64,000 nucleotides of DNA. Source: Cognatitamlana sp035818475 (GTDB taxonomy: Bacteria; Bacteroidota; Bacteroidia; Flavobacteriales; Flavobacteriaceae). The stretch's first letter is position 1. Every line of letters begins with the position of its first letter. Location of the stretch: contig NZ_JAYMGV010000001.1 of the NCBI RefSeq assembly GCF_035818475.1, forward strand, positions 930,001 to 994,000, in the 5' to 3' direction. The notes beneath the pieces are model-generated. The model had not been told where the DNA came from. It did not search any database and was given only the letters and a program-made list of their open reading frames with translations. The position numbers and the translations under genes are program-made. Of the stretch, positions 1-8,618 are shown piece after piece.

Positions 1-665
1 CAGAGACCTTAAAAACAACTCAAACCACCAAGGTCATATCTATATTCTCACACCTGGCAGCCAGCGAAGACTTGAATGAAAAAACATTTTCTTTAAATCA
101 AATTAAAAGTTTTAAAGGTATTGCTATAGCACTCATAGAACGTTTGGGGTATAAGCCTATGTTACATATGTGCAATACCTCAGGTATTTTAAATTATCCC
201 GAGGCTCATTTTGATATGGTAAGAAGTGGCATTGGCCTATATGGTTTTGGCAATTCTGAAAAGGAGAACTTATTTTTAAAACCTATAGGAACCTTAAAAA
301 CGGTGATTTCTCAAATTCATCATATAGAAAAAGGGGAATCTGTAGGCTATAACCGCGCCTTTAAAAGTAATGGCTTCTTAAAAACGGCAACACTCCCCAT
401 TGGCCATGCAGATGGTATTGGAAGACAATATGGTCATGGCAAAGGCTTTGTAACTATACAAGGTCAAAAAGCACCAATTATTGGAAATGTTTGTATGGAT
501 ATGATTATGGTTGATGTTACTAACATTGATTGTAATGAAGGCGATGAGGTTATTGTTTTTGGACAAACTACCACAGCAGAAGATCTGGCTTTAACAGCCA
601 ACACCATTTCTTACGAGCTTATTACATCTATATCTCAGCGTGTTAGGCGTATTTTCATTGAATGA
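1..665 (+). CDS. alr: Alanine racemase, C-terminal part (cut by window edge)
   Basis: The reading frame is open from base 3, upstream of the first ATG at 72, so the gene starts before the window; 220 residues are visible. Alanine racemase is a PLP enzyme that interconverts L- and D-alanine for peptidoglycan. The segment starts with the barrel motif IFSHLAASED, and the C-terminal beta domain carries VGYNRAF, whose Tyr is the catalytic base of the family, and GNVCMDMIMVDVT, typical of the substrate-binding loop. In many Bacteroidota this domain is fused behind MurF (D-Ala-D-Ala ligase). The window cannot show whether that holds here. The stop lies 30 bases before the mscL promoter motif. Confidence 0.95.
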   Translation, partial: ETLKTTQTTKVISIFSHLAASEDLNEKTFSLNQIKSFKGIAIALIERLGYKPMLHMCNTSGILNYPEAHFDMVRSGIGLYGFGNSEKENLFLKPIGTLKTVISQIHHIEKGESVGYNRAFKSNGFLKTATLPIGHADGIGRQYGHGKGFVTIQGQKAPIIGNVCMDMIMVDVTNIDCNEGDEVIVFGQTTTAEDLALTANTISYELITSISQRVRRIFIE

Positions 666-694
666 AAACATAACAACTGTTAAAGTTTTTTCCT

Positions 695-702
695 TATTTT
701 TG
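695..702 (+). promoter_or_regulatory. Probable -7 promoter element for mscL
   Basis: TATTTTTG matches the Bacteroidetes -7 consensus TAnnTTTG and lies 26 bases before the mscL ATG. No clear -33 TTG is seen, so this is a motif-based call. Confidence 0.5.
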
Positions 703-728
703 AGTTCACTAACTAAAAATTTATACTC

Positions 729-1130
729 ATGTTAAAAGAATTTAAGGAATTTGCAATGAAGGGCAACCTTGTAGACATTGCAGTTGGTTTTGTTATGGGT
801 GCTGCTTTTAAAGAAGTGGTAACTTCATTCACAGGTGGTATTGTATCGCCGTTAATAGGATTAATTTTCAATGCAGATTTCAAGGATTTAAAACTGGTAA
901 TAAAAGAAGGTGTAGCCAATGCAGAAGGTATTCTAGAAGGTGAAGTTTCTGTATTATGGGGCGCATTTTTAACCCATGTTATTGACTTTATAATTGTGGC
1001 ATTTGTTATGTTCTTGATTGTAAAAGGTGTCAATAAAATGAAAAAGAAAGAAGAACCTGCTCCGGAGCCGCCTGCCGGACCAACACAAGAAGAATTACTA
1101 ATAGAAATCAGAGATTTACTTAAAAAATAA
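729..1130 (+). CDS. mscL: Large-conductance mechanosensitive channel MscL
   Basis: Inner-membrane channel that opens under membrane tension and releases solutes during hypo-osmotic shock. The 133 residues are a normal MscL length. The N-terminal amphipathic helix and the first transmembrane helix carry the family signature FKEFAMKGNLVDIAVGFVMG (residues 4-23), whose small residues line the pore. A second transmembrane helix follows at about residues 78-100 (LTHVIDFIIVAFVMFLIV). The C-terminus has a KKKEE stretch, a Pro-rich linker and a short helix, as in the cytoplasmic bundle. It is monocistronic, with its own promoter motif and a strong terminator just downstream. Confidence 0.97.
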   Translation: MLKEFKEFAMKGNLVDIAVGFVMGAAFKEVVTSFTGGIVSPLIGLIFNADFKDLKLVIKEGVANAEGILEGEVSVLWGAFLTHVIDFIIVAFVMFLIVKGVNKMKKKEEPAPEPPAGPTQEELLIEIRDLLKK

Positions 1131-1168
1131 CAATTCGTTAAATAAACAACATTGTGTTATTTGTTGTT

Positions 1169-1205
1169 AAAAAGCCCTTGTTTTAAGAAAATGAGGGCTT
1201 TTTTT
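1169..1205 (+). terminator. Rho-independent terminator after mscL
   Basis: Inverted repeat AAAAAGCCCT / AGGGCTTTTT with a 15-base spacer, followed by a run of T. It separates mscL from asd. Confidence 0.85.
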
Positions 1206-1229
1206 AGATTTTAAAAAGGAATTAATACT

Positions 1230-1237
1230 TAGTTTTG
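1230..1237 (+). promoter_or_regulatory. Probable -7 promoter element for asd
   Basis: TAGTTTTG fits TAnnTTTG and lies 31 bases before the asd ATG, directly after the mscL terminator, where a new promoter is needed. Confidence 0.5.
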
Positions 1238-1268
1238 TCCTCACAAAAATTATTAAATTATAAATACA

Positions 1269-2258
1269 ATGAAAGTAGCTGTTGTTGGTGCCACTGGTAT
1301 GGTAGGAGAAGTTATGTTGAAAGTTCTTGCAGAACGCAATTTTCCTGTAACAGAATTAATTCCTGTTGCCTCTGAAAGATCTGTTGGAAAATCTATATCT
1401 TATAAAGGAAATGAATATAAGGTTGTTGGATTAGAAACCGCAGTTTCTATGCAACCGGATATAGCCTTATTTTCAGCAGGAGGAGACACGGCCTTAGAAT
1501 GGGCTCCTAAGTTTGCAGAAGCCGGTACTACTGTAGTTGACAACTCCTCAGCCTGGAGAATGGATCCTACAAAAAAATTGGTGGTTCCTGAAATCAATGC
1601 TTCTGAGTTAACTAAAGACGATAAAATTATAGCAAACCCCAACTGCTCAACCATTCAATTGGTTATGGCACTGGCTCCACTTCATGAGACTTACCAAATG
1701 AAACGCGTAATTGTTTCTACTTACCAATCGGTTTCCGGTACCGGAGTTAAAGCTGTAAGACAGTTAGAAAACGAAATTGCAGGTGTTGAAGGAGAAATGG
1801 CCTATCCTTATCCCATAGGAAGAAATGCTTTACCTCATTGTGATGTGTTTCAGGACAACGGCTATACTAAAGAAGAAATGAAATTGGCCAAAGAGCCTCA
1901 AAAAATATTAAACGACAGAACATTTTCTGTATCTGCAACAGCTGTTAGAATTCCAACAGCCGGAGGGCATTCAGAATCTGTAAATGTAGAATTTGAAAAG
2001 GATTTTGATCTGTCAGATGTTCGTAAATTATTAAGTCAGACACCAGGCGTTGTTGTTCAGGACAATACAGATACCAATACCTACCCTATGCCCATTTATG
2101 CACATGATAAGGACGAGGTTTTTGTTGGACGTATTAGAAGAGATGAAACACAACCCAACACATTAAATATGTGGATTGTGGCTGATAACCTTCGTAAAGG
2201 TGCTGCAACAAATACCATTCAGATTGCTGAATATTTAGTTGACAATAATTTAGTGTAA
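1269..2258 (+). CDS. asd: Aspartate-semialdehyde dehydrogenase
   Basis: NADPH-dependent reduction of aspartyl phosphate to aspartate semialdehyde, the branch point to lysine/diaminopimelate, threonine and methionine. Length 329 is usual. The N-terminus has the nucleotide-binding motif GATGMVG (residues 7-13). The catalytic Cys is Cys126 in NPNCSTIQ, and RIPTAGGHSESVNVEF forms the C-terminal substrate-domain signature. The gene stands alone between two terminators with its own promoter motif. Confidence 0.97.
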   Translation: MKVAVVGATGMVGEVMLKVLAERNFPVTELIPVASERSVGKSISYKGNEYKVVGLETAVSMQPDIALFSAGGDTALEWAPKFAEAGTTVVDNSSAWRMDPTKKLVVPEINASELTKDDKIIANPNCSTIQLVMALAPLHETYQMKRVIVSTYQSVSGTGVKAVRQLENEIAGVEGEMAYPYPIGRNALPHCDVFQDNGYTKEEMKLAKEPQKILNDRTFSVSATAVRIPTAGGHSESVNVEFEKDFDLSDVRKLLSQTPGVVVQDNTDTNTYPMPIYAHDKDEVFVGRIRRDETQPNTLNMWIVADNLRKGAATNTIQIAEYLVDNNLV

Positions 2259-2282
2259 ATTTTTGACCTTAGATTTTATGAT

Positions 2283-2315
2283 AAAACTCTTATATGTACA
2301 TATAGGAGTTTTTTT
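2283..2315 (+). terminator. Rho-independent terminator after asd
   Basis: AAAACTC / GAGTTTT stem enclosing the perfect palindrome TATATGTACATATA, followed by a T-run. Confidence 0.8.
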
Positions 2316-2318
2316 GTT

Positions 2319-2326
2319 TATTTTTG
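2319..2326 (+). promoter_or_regulatory. Probable -7 promoter element for the prolyl oligopeptidase gene
   Basis: TATTTTTG fits TAnnTTTG and lies 25 bases before the ATG at 2352, right after the asd terminator. Confidence 0.45.
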
Positions 2327-2351
2327 AAAGAATTCAAATTCGTTAATAATT

Positions 2352-4508
2352 ATGACTAGACTAACAATTACCCTTATAAGCCTTGTTTTTTTAACAGCTT
2401 GTAAGAATGATATTCAGAAAACTAACACTATTACCGTGAATTATCCTAATACTAAAACCGTTGACACTATAGATACCTATTTTGGAACAGAAGTTAAAGA
2501 TCCCTACAGGTGGTTAGAAGATGACAGAAGTCCGGAAACTGAAGCCTGGGTGAAAGCTCAAAACAAATCAACCTATGGTTATTTAGATAATATCCCTTTT
2601 AGATCTGAATTAAAAGAACGCCTCTCCACATTATGGAACTATGAAAAAGTTGGTGCTCCTTTTACGGAAGGCGATTACACCTATTTTTCCAAAAATGACG
2701 GATTACAAAATCAAAATGTCATCTACAGAAAAAAAGGAGATGGTGATACTGAAGTTTTTTTAAATCCAAATACGTTTTCAGATGATGGGACTGTATCTTT
2801 AGGCGGTTTAAGTTTTTCTAAGAACGGTAAAATATTGGCTTATTCCATTTCTGAAGGTGGAAGTGACTGGAGAAAAATCCTGATCATGGATACTGAAAGT
2901 AAAGCCATCATTGAAGATACACTTGTGGATATTAAGTTTACAAGGATTTCATGGTACAAAAATGAAGGGTTTTATTATTCCAGTTATGATAAGCCTAAAG
3001 GCAGTGAACTTTCTGCCAAAACAGATCAGCACAAAGTGTATTATCATAAACTAGGAACATCTCAAAAAGACGATGCTTTAATTTATGGAGGCACTCCGGA
3101 AGAAAAACACCGATATATTTATGCGGGAGTAACCGAAGATGATAGATACTTAGTGATTACACCGCGTATATCAACTACCGGAAACAGATTGTTTATAAAA
3201 GACCTATCGGTAAAAAACAGTCCTTTAATAACTATTTTAGATCATACGGACAGTAACACCTATGTTTTGGATAATGATGGGAGTACATTATTTTTAGTAA
3301 CAAACTTAGAGGCTCCCAATAAAAAAATAGTAAAAGTTGATGTTGCTAACCCAACTCCAGAAAACTGGGTGGACGTTATTCCGGAAACCGAAAATGTTTT
3401 ACTGGCCTCTACCTCAGGAAAATATATCATAACCGAATACATGGTGGATGCCATATCAAAAGTCATGCAGTATGATTATAATGGAAAGCTAATAAGAGAT
3501 ATCAACCTTCCTGGTGTAGGAAACGCAGGTGGTTTTGGTAGTAAAAAGAAAGAATCCATAGATTATTTTTCATTTACCAATTATAATACCCCTTCAAGTA
3601 TATATACCCTTGATTTAGAAACGGGGGACACAAAATTATATTGGAAGCCGTCAATAGAATTCAATAGTGATGATTATGAAAGTCACCAGGTGTTTTACAC
3701 CTCAAAAGACGGTACCAAGGTCCCTATGATTATCACACATAAAAAAGGTGTAGAACTTAACGGTAAAAATCCGACTATTCTTTATGGTTACGGCGGATTT
3801 AACATTAGTTTGAACCCAGCATTCAGTATTGCCAATGCGGTTTGGATGGAGCAAGGTGGTATATACGCTGTTCCTAACTTACGTGGTGGGGGCGAGTATG
3901 GTAAAAAATGGCACGATGCCGGAACCAAGACTCAAAAGCAAAACGTATTTGACGATTTTATTGCTGCCGGGGAATACTTAATTGAGCACAACTATACCTC
4001 ATCAGAATATTTGGCTATCCGCGGTGGTTCTAATGGCGGATTATTAGTTGGTGCTACTATGACCCAACGTCCGGATCTGGCCAAAGTGGCTTTGCCTGCC
4101 GTAGGTGTTTTAGATATGCTTCGCTACCATACATTTACTGCGGGAGCTGGCTGGGCTTATGATTATGGTACTGCCGAAGATAATCAGGAGATGTTTGAAT
4201 ACTTAAAAGGATATTCTCCAGTTCATAATGTTAAAAACGGTGTAGAATACCCTGCAACATTAGTGACCACCGGAGATCATGATGATAGAGTTGTACCGGC
4301 GCATAGTTTTAAGTTTGCCGCTGAATTACAAAGCAAACAAACCGGAGCCAACCCAACCTTAATCCGTATTGAAACTGACGCTGGTCATGGCGCAGGAACT
4401 CCAGTAAGTAAAACCATTGAGCAATATGCTGATATTTTTGGATTCACGCTTTACAATATGGGCTTTCAAGTGTTACCAAGTAAAACAGAAGAAAAAATAA
4501 AAGGGTAG
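2352..4508 (+). CDS. Prolyl oligopeptidase family serine peptidase (S9A), lipoprotein
   Basis: Serine peptidase that cleaves short peptides after proline. The start gives a lipoprotein signal peptide with lipobox LTAC (Cys17), so the enzyme is exported and lipid-anchored. Next come the S9 N-terminal segment (KDPYRWLEDDRSPETEAWV, about residues 50-68), a seven-bladed propeller and the alpha/beta-hydrolase domain. The triad is visible: Ser560 in RGGSNGGLL, Asp644 in GDHDDRVVP and His679 in DAGHGAG. Length 718 fits the family. It has its own promoter motif and terminator. Periplasmic-side processing of proline peptides is inferred from the lipobox. Confidence 0.95.
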   Translation: MTRLTITLISLVFLTACKNDIQKTNTITVNYPNTKTVDTIDTYFGTEVKDPYRWLEDDRSPETEAWVKAQNKSTYGYLDNIPFRSELKERLSTLWNYEKVGAPFTEGDYTYFSKNDGLQNQNVIYRKKGDGDTEVFLNPNTFSDDGTVSLGGLSFSKNGKILAYSISEGGSDWRKILIMDTESKAIIEDTLVDIKFTRISWYKNEGFYYSSYDKPKGSELSAKTDQHKVYYHKLGTSQKDDALIYGGTPEEKHRYIYAGVTEDDRYLVITPRISTTGNRLFIKDLSVKNSPLITILDHTDSNTYVLDNDGSTLFLVTNLEAPNKKIVKVDVANPTPENWVDVIPETENVLLASTSGKYIITEYMVDAISKVMQYDYNGKLIRDINLPGVGNAGGFGSKKKESIDYFSFTNYNTPSSIYTLDLETGDTKLYWKPSIEFNSDDYESHQVFYTSKDGTKVPMIITHKKGVELNGKNPTILYGYGGFNISLNPAFSIANAVWMEQGGIYAVPNLRGGGEYGKKWHDAGTKTQKQNVFDDFIAAGEYLIEHNYTSSEYLAIRGGSNGGLLVGATMTQRPDLAKVALPAVGVLDMLRYHTFTAGAGWAYDYGTAEDNQEMFEYLKGYSPVHNVKNGVEYPATLVTTGDHDDRVVPAHSFKFAAELQSKQTGANPTLIRIETDAGHGAGTPVSKTIEQYADIFGFTLYNMGFQVLPSKTEEKIKG

Positions 4509-4525
4509 AGCATAACTCATTTTTT

Positions 4526-4560
4526 AAAAACACGCTTCAATAAAAAAGCGTGTTTTTTTT
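4526..4560 (+). terminator. Rho-independent terminator after the S9 peptidase gene
   Basis: Stem ACACGCTT / AAGCGTGT followed by a run of T; the ABC ATPase gene starts 18 bases later. Confidence 0.85.
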
Positions 4561-4578
4561 ATTCTATTTTTACACCAT

Positions 4579-5487
4579 ATGTTAAACGTACAGAATCTTA
4601 CTTTTTCGTATAATGACACTCCTGTTCTAAGCCATATTTCATTTCAGGCTGAACCAGGTGAGCATATTGCAGTTATTGGAGAAAGCGGTTCTGGAAAAAG
4701 TACCTTGTTAAAAGGGTTATACGGGGAATATGATTTAGATAAGGGTCATATTTATTGGAAAGACAAAGCTGTTTTAGGCCCAAAATATAACCTGGTTGTT
4801 GGTTATGACTTTATGAAATATGTGGCCCAGGAATTTGACCTTATGCCGCCGCTTTCAGTGGAAGAGAATATTGGAAAATTTCTTTCAAATTTTTATCCCG
4901 AAGAGAAAAAAAGGCGCACTGCCGAACTTATTGATGTTGTTGAATTGACTGCTTTTGCTAAAACCAAAGTAAAAATTCTAAGCGGTGGTCAAAAGCAACG
5001 CGTAGCACTAGCCAGAGCATTGGCAAATCAGCCTGAGATTTTATTGCTGGATGAACCCTTTAGTCATATAGATAATTTTAAAAAGCAAAGCCTTCGCAGA
5101 AGTCTTTTTAAATATCTAAAAGAAAAAAAGATCACTTGTATTGTGGCTACCCACGACAAAGAAGATGTTTTGGGATATGCAGACCGAATGATTGTACTAC
5201 ATAAGCATAAAATTTTGGTTAATGACACTCCCAGTGTTTTGTACAACAAGCCTGAAACACCTTTAGTAGCCTCTTTTTTTGGAGAGTTTAATGTTATAAA
5301 CAATACCATTATTTACGCGCATCAATTGAAAGTTGTTAAAAAATCAGATCTAAAGGCAACAGTAAAACAAGCGTATTATAAAGGTCCTTATTATTTAATT
5401 GAGGCCCATTTAAATGGAAAAAGCATTTTTTTTGAGCATCACGATATGCTGAAACAAAATCAAAACGTGTACCTTTCCTTAAAGTAA
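4579..5487 (+). CDS. ABC transporter ATP-binding protein (orphan)
   Basis: Cytoplasmic ATPase subunit of an ABC transporter. Walker A is GESGSGKST (residues 34-42), the signature is LSGGQKQR, Walker B is ILLLDEPF, and a THDKED switch-His motif follows. After the roughly 220-residue ATPase core there is an extra stretch of about 80 residues resembling the small C-terminal beta domain (TOBE-like) of polyamine, iron or sulfate-type ATPases. No permease or binding-protein gene is adjacent, so the substrate cannot be told. TATTTTTA at 4565-4572, only 6 bases before the ATG, could be a -7 element giving a very short leader. Confidence 0.9.
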   Translation: MLNVQNLTFSYNDTPVLSHISFQAEPGEHIAVIGESGSGKSTLLKGLYGEYDLDKGHIYWKDKAVLGPKYNLVVGYDFMKYVAQEFDLMPPLSVEENIGKFLSNFYPEEKKRRTAELIDVVELTAFAKTKVKILSGGQKQRVALARALANQPEILLLDEPFSHIDNFKKQSLRRSLFKYLKEKKITCIVATHDKEDVLGYADRMIVLHKHKILVNDTPSVLYNKPETPLVASFFGEFNVINNTIIYAHQLKVVKKSDLKATVKQAYYKGPYYLIEAHLNGKSIFFEHHDMLKQNQNVYLSLK

Positions 5488-5805
5488 AAAAGCATTTTTT
5501 AAACTTTTGACTTCTAAATAAACCAGCTCCTTCAATAGTTTTACTCAATAACAACCTTCTCATTAGCATATTAGGTAAAATAGTATAAAAAAGGTTCATT
5601 ATTAGTATTTAACTTTGGAAACAGGCCCTTATACCAGAAACCCTTATTATAATTAAAGCTGTGTGGCTATTTAAAGCCAAAATATAACATGGCAAACAAC
5701 AAAATTTTACCACAACTTAGTCTTAGAAAAATAATGAAAACACCCCGTTTAATAGCTATTGATAAAAAATGGCCTTCCAATTAATGCCTGTGCAGTCATC
5801 ATTAA
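5488..5805. other. Intergenic region upstream of the AraC-type regulator
   Basis: 318 bases without a credible gene. TAACTTTG at 5610-5617 fits the -7 consensus TAnnTTTG and could start a leader of about 180 bases for the regulator. A 16-codon ATG frame at 5734-5784 is too short to call. No terminator hairpin with a T-run was seen after the ABC gene. Confidence 0.4.
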
Positions 5806-6897
5806 ATGGAAGAATTTTATGAACATATTGTTTCTTATATAGATATTGTTGGACTTGTACATGGCATTAGCCTGGGAACACTTCTTATTTTATTGAGCAA
5901 AAAAAACAAAAAGTCTACCTTCTTTTTAGGGGTATTTATCATTGCCTATGGCCTTGAACTCATACCAAGCATACTTGATGATCTGAAAATCACAGAAAAA
6001 CACCCACAACTGTTATTTCTACCTCTTAGTTTCGGGTGGATCCTGTTTCCCATATTTTACCTGTACATTAAAAATATATCTATTCTTCCGGATCAAAAAA
6101 GGCATCATTGGGTCTTTATTCCGGGGACTTTATACCTTTTAGCCGAATGTATAGCCTTTTGTCAGCCTATAGAAACCAAGCAAATGCTTATAGAATCTGT
6201 TTGGCTGGACATCATAGATATAATAGAGATCATCTATTTTTTATTCATTGGGGTTTTTATTTTAAACGAAATTAAAAAACATCGCCGGGAAGTTCAAAAC
6301 CAATACTCATCTACCGAATATAAAGAGCTCTCCTGGGCAAGGTTTTTTATACTATTTAGCCTGTTTTTTATATGCCTGGACTTTATACTGTTTGTATTTT
6401 TAGATTCCAGTTTTCCCTATGTCATAATTTCTGCCATTAACGTCATCCTTCTGTTTTGGATCTCTTTAAAAGGCATATTTCAAAATAAGGTTAACCTCCT
6501 TACTCATGAAACTTTGAATAAGGACATAGCTTTAAAAGCAAAACAAATTAGTGATAAAGAACACTATTCGGATAAAATTAAGCTTATTGAAAACTATTTA
6601 TATACCTCAAAAGCATATACCAATCCGGACCTTACCATTATAGACATCGCTAATGCTACAGGCTTACATCCCAGGCAAGTGTCCAGGACCATAAATATTA
6701 CAAAAGGATACAATTTTGCTAATCTTATAAACAGACTCAGAGTAGAAGAAGCCAAAAGTATACTGCTTACAGACCGAGCAGAACAGTTAAGTATGGAAGG
6801 TATAGGAAAAGATGTTGGCTTTAATAGCAAAAGTTCTTTTTACATGGCCTTTAAAAAGCATACCAAAACCACTCCTCATGTATTTAAAAACAATTGA
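5806..6897 (+). CDS. Membrane-bound AraC-family transcriptional regulator
   Basis: The protein joins about seven N-terminal hydrophobic helices (residues about 10-230, e.g. SLGTLLILLS, LPLSFGWILFPIFYLYI, FLFIGVFILNEI, VIISAINVILLFWISL) to a C-terminal AraC DNA-binding domain (about residues 260-363). In the latter, TIIDIANATGLHPRQVSRTI and IGKDVGFNSKSSFYMAFKKH are the two helix-turn-helix motifs. This architecture is common in Flavobacteriia, where a membrane sensor is fused directly to the regulator. Length 363 is usual. The hydrolase lipoprotein gene 200 bases downstream on the same strand is a plausible target; ligand and regulon are unknown. Confidence 0.9.
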   Translation: MEEFYEHIVSYIDIVGLVHGISLGTLLILLSKKNKKSTFFLGVFIIAYGLELIPSILDDLKITEKHPQLLFLPLSFGWILFPIFYLYIKNISILPDQKRHHWVFIPGTLYLLAECIAFCQPIETKQMLIESVWLDIIDIIEIIYFLFIGVFILNEIKKHRREVQNQYSSTEYKELSWARFFILFSLFFICLDFILFVFLDSSFPYVIISAINVILLFWISLKGIFQNKVNLLTHETLNKDIALKAKQISDKEHYSDKIKLIENYLYTSKAYTNPDLTIIDIANATGLHPRQVSRTINITKGYNFANLINRLRVEEAKSILLTDRAEQLSMEGIGKDVGFNSKSSFYMAFKKHTKTTPHVFKNN

Positions 6898-7097
6898 GTC
6901 TTGACAAAAAAGAATTGTTTTGGTTTTAATTTCTGAAATTAAGACTGTAAGCCCCCTGTTTTATTATGCTACGGTATAGCTTTTGAGAATATTTGCATCA
7001 CAAATCAAATAGTAAAAAAACAAAAGTCCTCAGCATAATAAGGAACAGCTGAGTAAACTTCAATGAACCGGAATATTAACATATAATAATTAAAATA

Positions 7098-7940
7098 ATG
7101 AAAAAAGGATTAATTTTTTTAAACAAAACCATAGCAACAGCCGTTTTTGTTTCGCTTATAATTTTTAGTTGTAGTAGTGATGATACACCTGTAGCAAAAT
7201 ACACGGAAACGGTAATCCCACAAGACATAAATGACTTGTTTGTTGGGAAAGGGAATTCAGCTAAAGATACGGTCTTTGTATATGCTGAAGGAGGCCCCGT
7301 ACCAAAGCTGATAGCAACTGATATTGAAGAACCTCAATTTCAAGACTATTACAGGGTTTATGTTAAACAGGCACAACAAATAAACCCCACCATACTCAAC
7401 AACGAAATTACTTTTGAACAGGCCATTATTGAGGATGATATTTCTACAACCATGTTTCAAAGGGTGTTACAACATTTTAAAGACCAGGATAAAAAAGTTG
7501 TAGCCATGTCTCATTCTTTCGGGTCTTTTATTATTCCGAATGTGCTAGATAAGCACCCCAATATTGCAGATAAAGTAGTGATTATGGCTGGACGATTAAA
7601 TATCCCGGAAGTTGTTTGGCAAGGCTTTAGAGATGGGTCCGGATATACCTTTGAAAATGGAGAAACACTTGTTCCTGACGAAGGGGGTGATCTTTCTGAA
7701 GGACGACTACAAGCCGGGCTTGGAATGAACAGATATACTGAACTTTTAGAAGACGATGATTTAAGTAACGTTATTTACGTACATGGACTCTTCGATGAAG
7801 CAGTCGGAAGACTCAACCAGGAAGAGATGGATTTTTTAAGAGATAAAAGGGTGCCTCTGATTGAAATAGACGGAGATCATAGTTCCATGTTTGCTCCTAA
7901 TGCTTTAGATTTTATAGTAGATTTTATCAGGCAGGAATAA
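7098..7940 (+). CDS. Alpha/beta-hydrolase-like lipoprotein
   Basis: The start gives a lipoprotein signal ending in IFSC (lipobox, Cys25) followed by SSDDTP, so the protein is likely lipid-anchored outside the inner membrane. AMSHSFGSF (about residues 136-144) looks like the nucleophile elbow of an alpha/beta hydrolase in the form S-H-S-F-G. GLFDEAVG and DGDHSSMF late in the chain could supply the acidic residue and the catalytic His. Length 280 fits a compact hydrolase domain. Substrate is unknown. Its position behind the AraC-type regulator suggests control by it, but the 200-base gap shows no obvious operator. Confidence 0.7.
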   Translation: MKKGLIFLNKTIATAVFVSLIIFSCSSDDTPVAKYTETVIPQDINDLFVGKGNSAKDTVFVYAEGGPVPKLIATDIEEPQFQDYYRVYVKQAQQINPTILNNEITFEQAIIEDDISTTMFQRVLQHFKDQDKKVVAMSHSFGSFIIPNVLDKHPNIADKVVIMAGRLNIPEVVWQGFRDGSGYTFENGETLVPDEGGDLSEGRLQAGLGMNRYTELLEDDDLSNVIYVHGLFDEAVGRLNQEEMDFLRDKRVPLIEIDGDHSSMFAPNALDFIVDFIRQE

Positions 7941-7996
7941 AACTGTTCTTTCCAAACAATAGTCTATAAAAGTAAAGGTAGCCTTAAAATACTATA

Positions 7997-8048
7997 CTTA
8001 GCACCTATCTCTATGAGCTCATAAATTTGAAAGTGGGTAGGTGCTAAT
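7997..8048. repeat. Inverted repeat between convergent genes
   Basis: TTAGCACCTA (7998-8007) and TAGGTGCTAA (8038-8047) are perfect reverse complements. The stem extends inward by three pairs including wobbles, leaving a loop of about 24 bases. It lies between a plus-strand and a minus-strand gene. It may end both transcripts, although no T-run follows on either side. Confidence 0.6.
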
Positions 8049-8156
8049 TATGATATTATTTAAAACAGTTAATACAAGTTTTTAATTTTATTCGTCTTTA
8101 ATATTTGGTGCGAGATACTGTTTTTATATCCAATATTAATATAATTAGGACATACT

Positions 8157-8618
8157 CTATAAAACATCCTGTATTACAAACGGCTTACTTCTAAAAGTAA
8201 GTGCATCACCAACTTTTTTACCAAGCAACAATTGCCCCATAGGTGTATGCGGTGAAATGGCATAAAACGCGGTGTCATTGACTTTTAGTTCCCCGGCACT
8301 TATGGCTATAAAATAGTTGGCGTTAGAGGTATACACAACACTGCCCAGACCAATGTGTTTAGAACTCACAGCGCTATTTACTTTTAAAAGTACAGCTTTG
8401 GTTTTTTGAATCTCTGCCAATTGATTTCCGGCTTTTTCACGTTCCAACTGAAGCATGGCTCTCCCCGTTTCATGCTTGTCTCCCACACTGCTTTTGGTCT
8501 CTGATGTTAAGGACAGCTGTATTTCGTCAATGGTTTTTTGTATCGCCCAAAACCGTTCTTCAATAAACTCCTGGCACAATGTGTATAACTGTGCTTTAAT
8601 TTTTAGGTTTTCCTCCAT
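8157..8618 (-). CDS. GreA/GreB-family-like protein
   Basis: 153 residues with a predicted N-terminal coiled coil (about 1-80, rich in Glu, Lys and Gln, as in the GreA finger). The C-terminal domain contains SPHTPMGQLLLGKKVGDALTF, the strongly conserved C-terminal Gre-factor signature (S-P-x-x-P-x-G-x-x-L-L-G-K). True GreA and GreB bind RNA polymerase and rescue backtracked complexes. The acidic finger tip is not clear here, so it may be a Gre-like paralog without cleavage activity. Its start overlaps the end of mtgA by 23 bases, which implies translational coupling. Some databases give such proteins misleading enzyme names. Confidence 0.75.
   Translation of the reverse strand: MEENLKIKAQLYTLCQEFIEERFWAIQKTIDEIQLSLTSETKSSVGDKHETGRAMLQLEREKAGNQLAEIQKTKAVLLKVNSAVSSKHIGLGSVVYTSNANYFIAISAGELKVNDTAFYAISPHTPMGQLLLGKKVGDALTFRSKPFVIQDVL

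Noticed and set aside
713..1033. 106-codon minus-strand frame over mscL
   Set aside because: It is antisense to mscL, which has clear family motifs, a promoter motif and a terminator.
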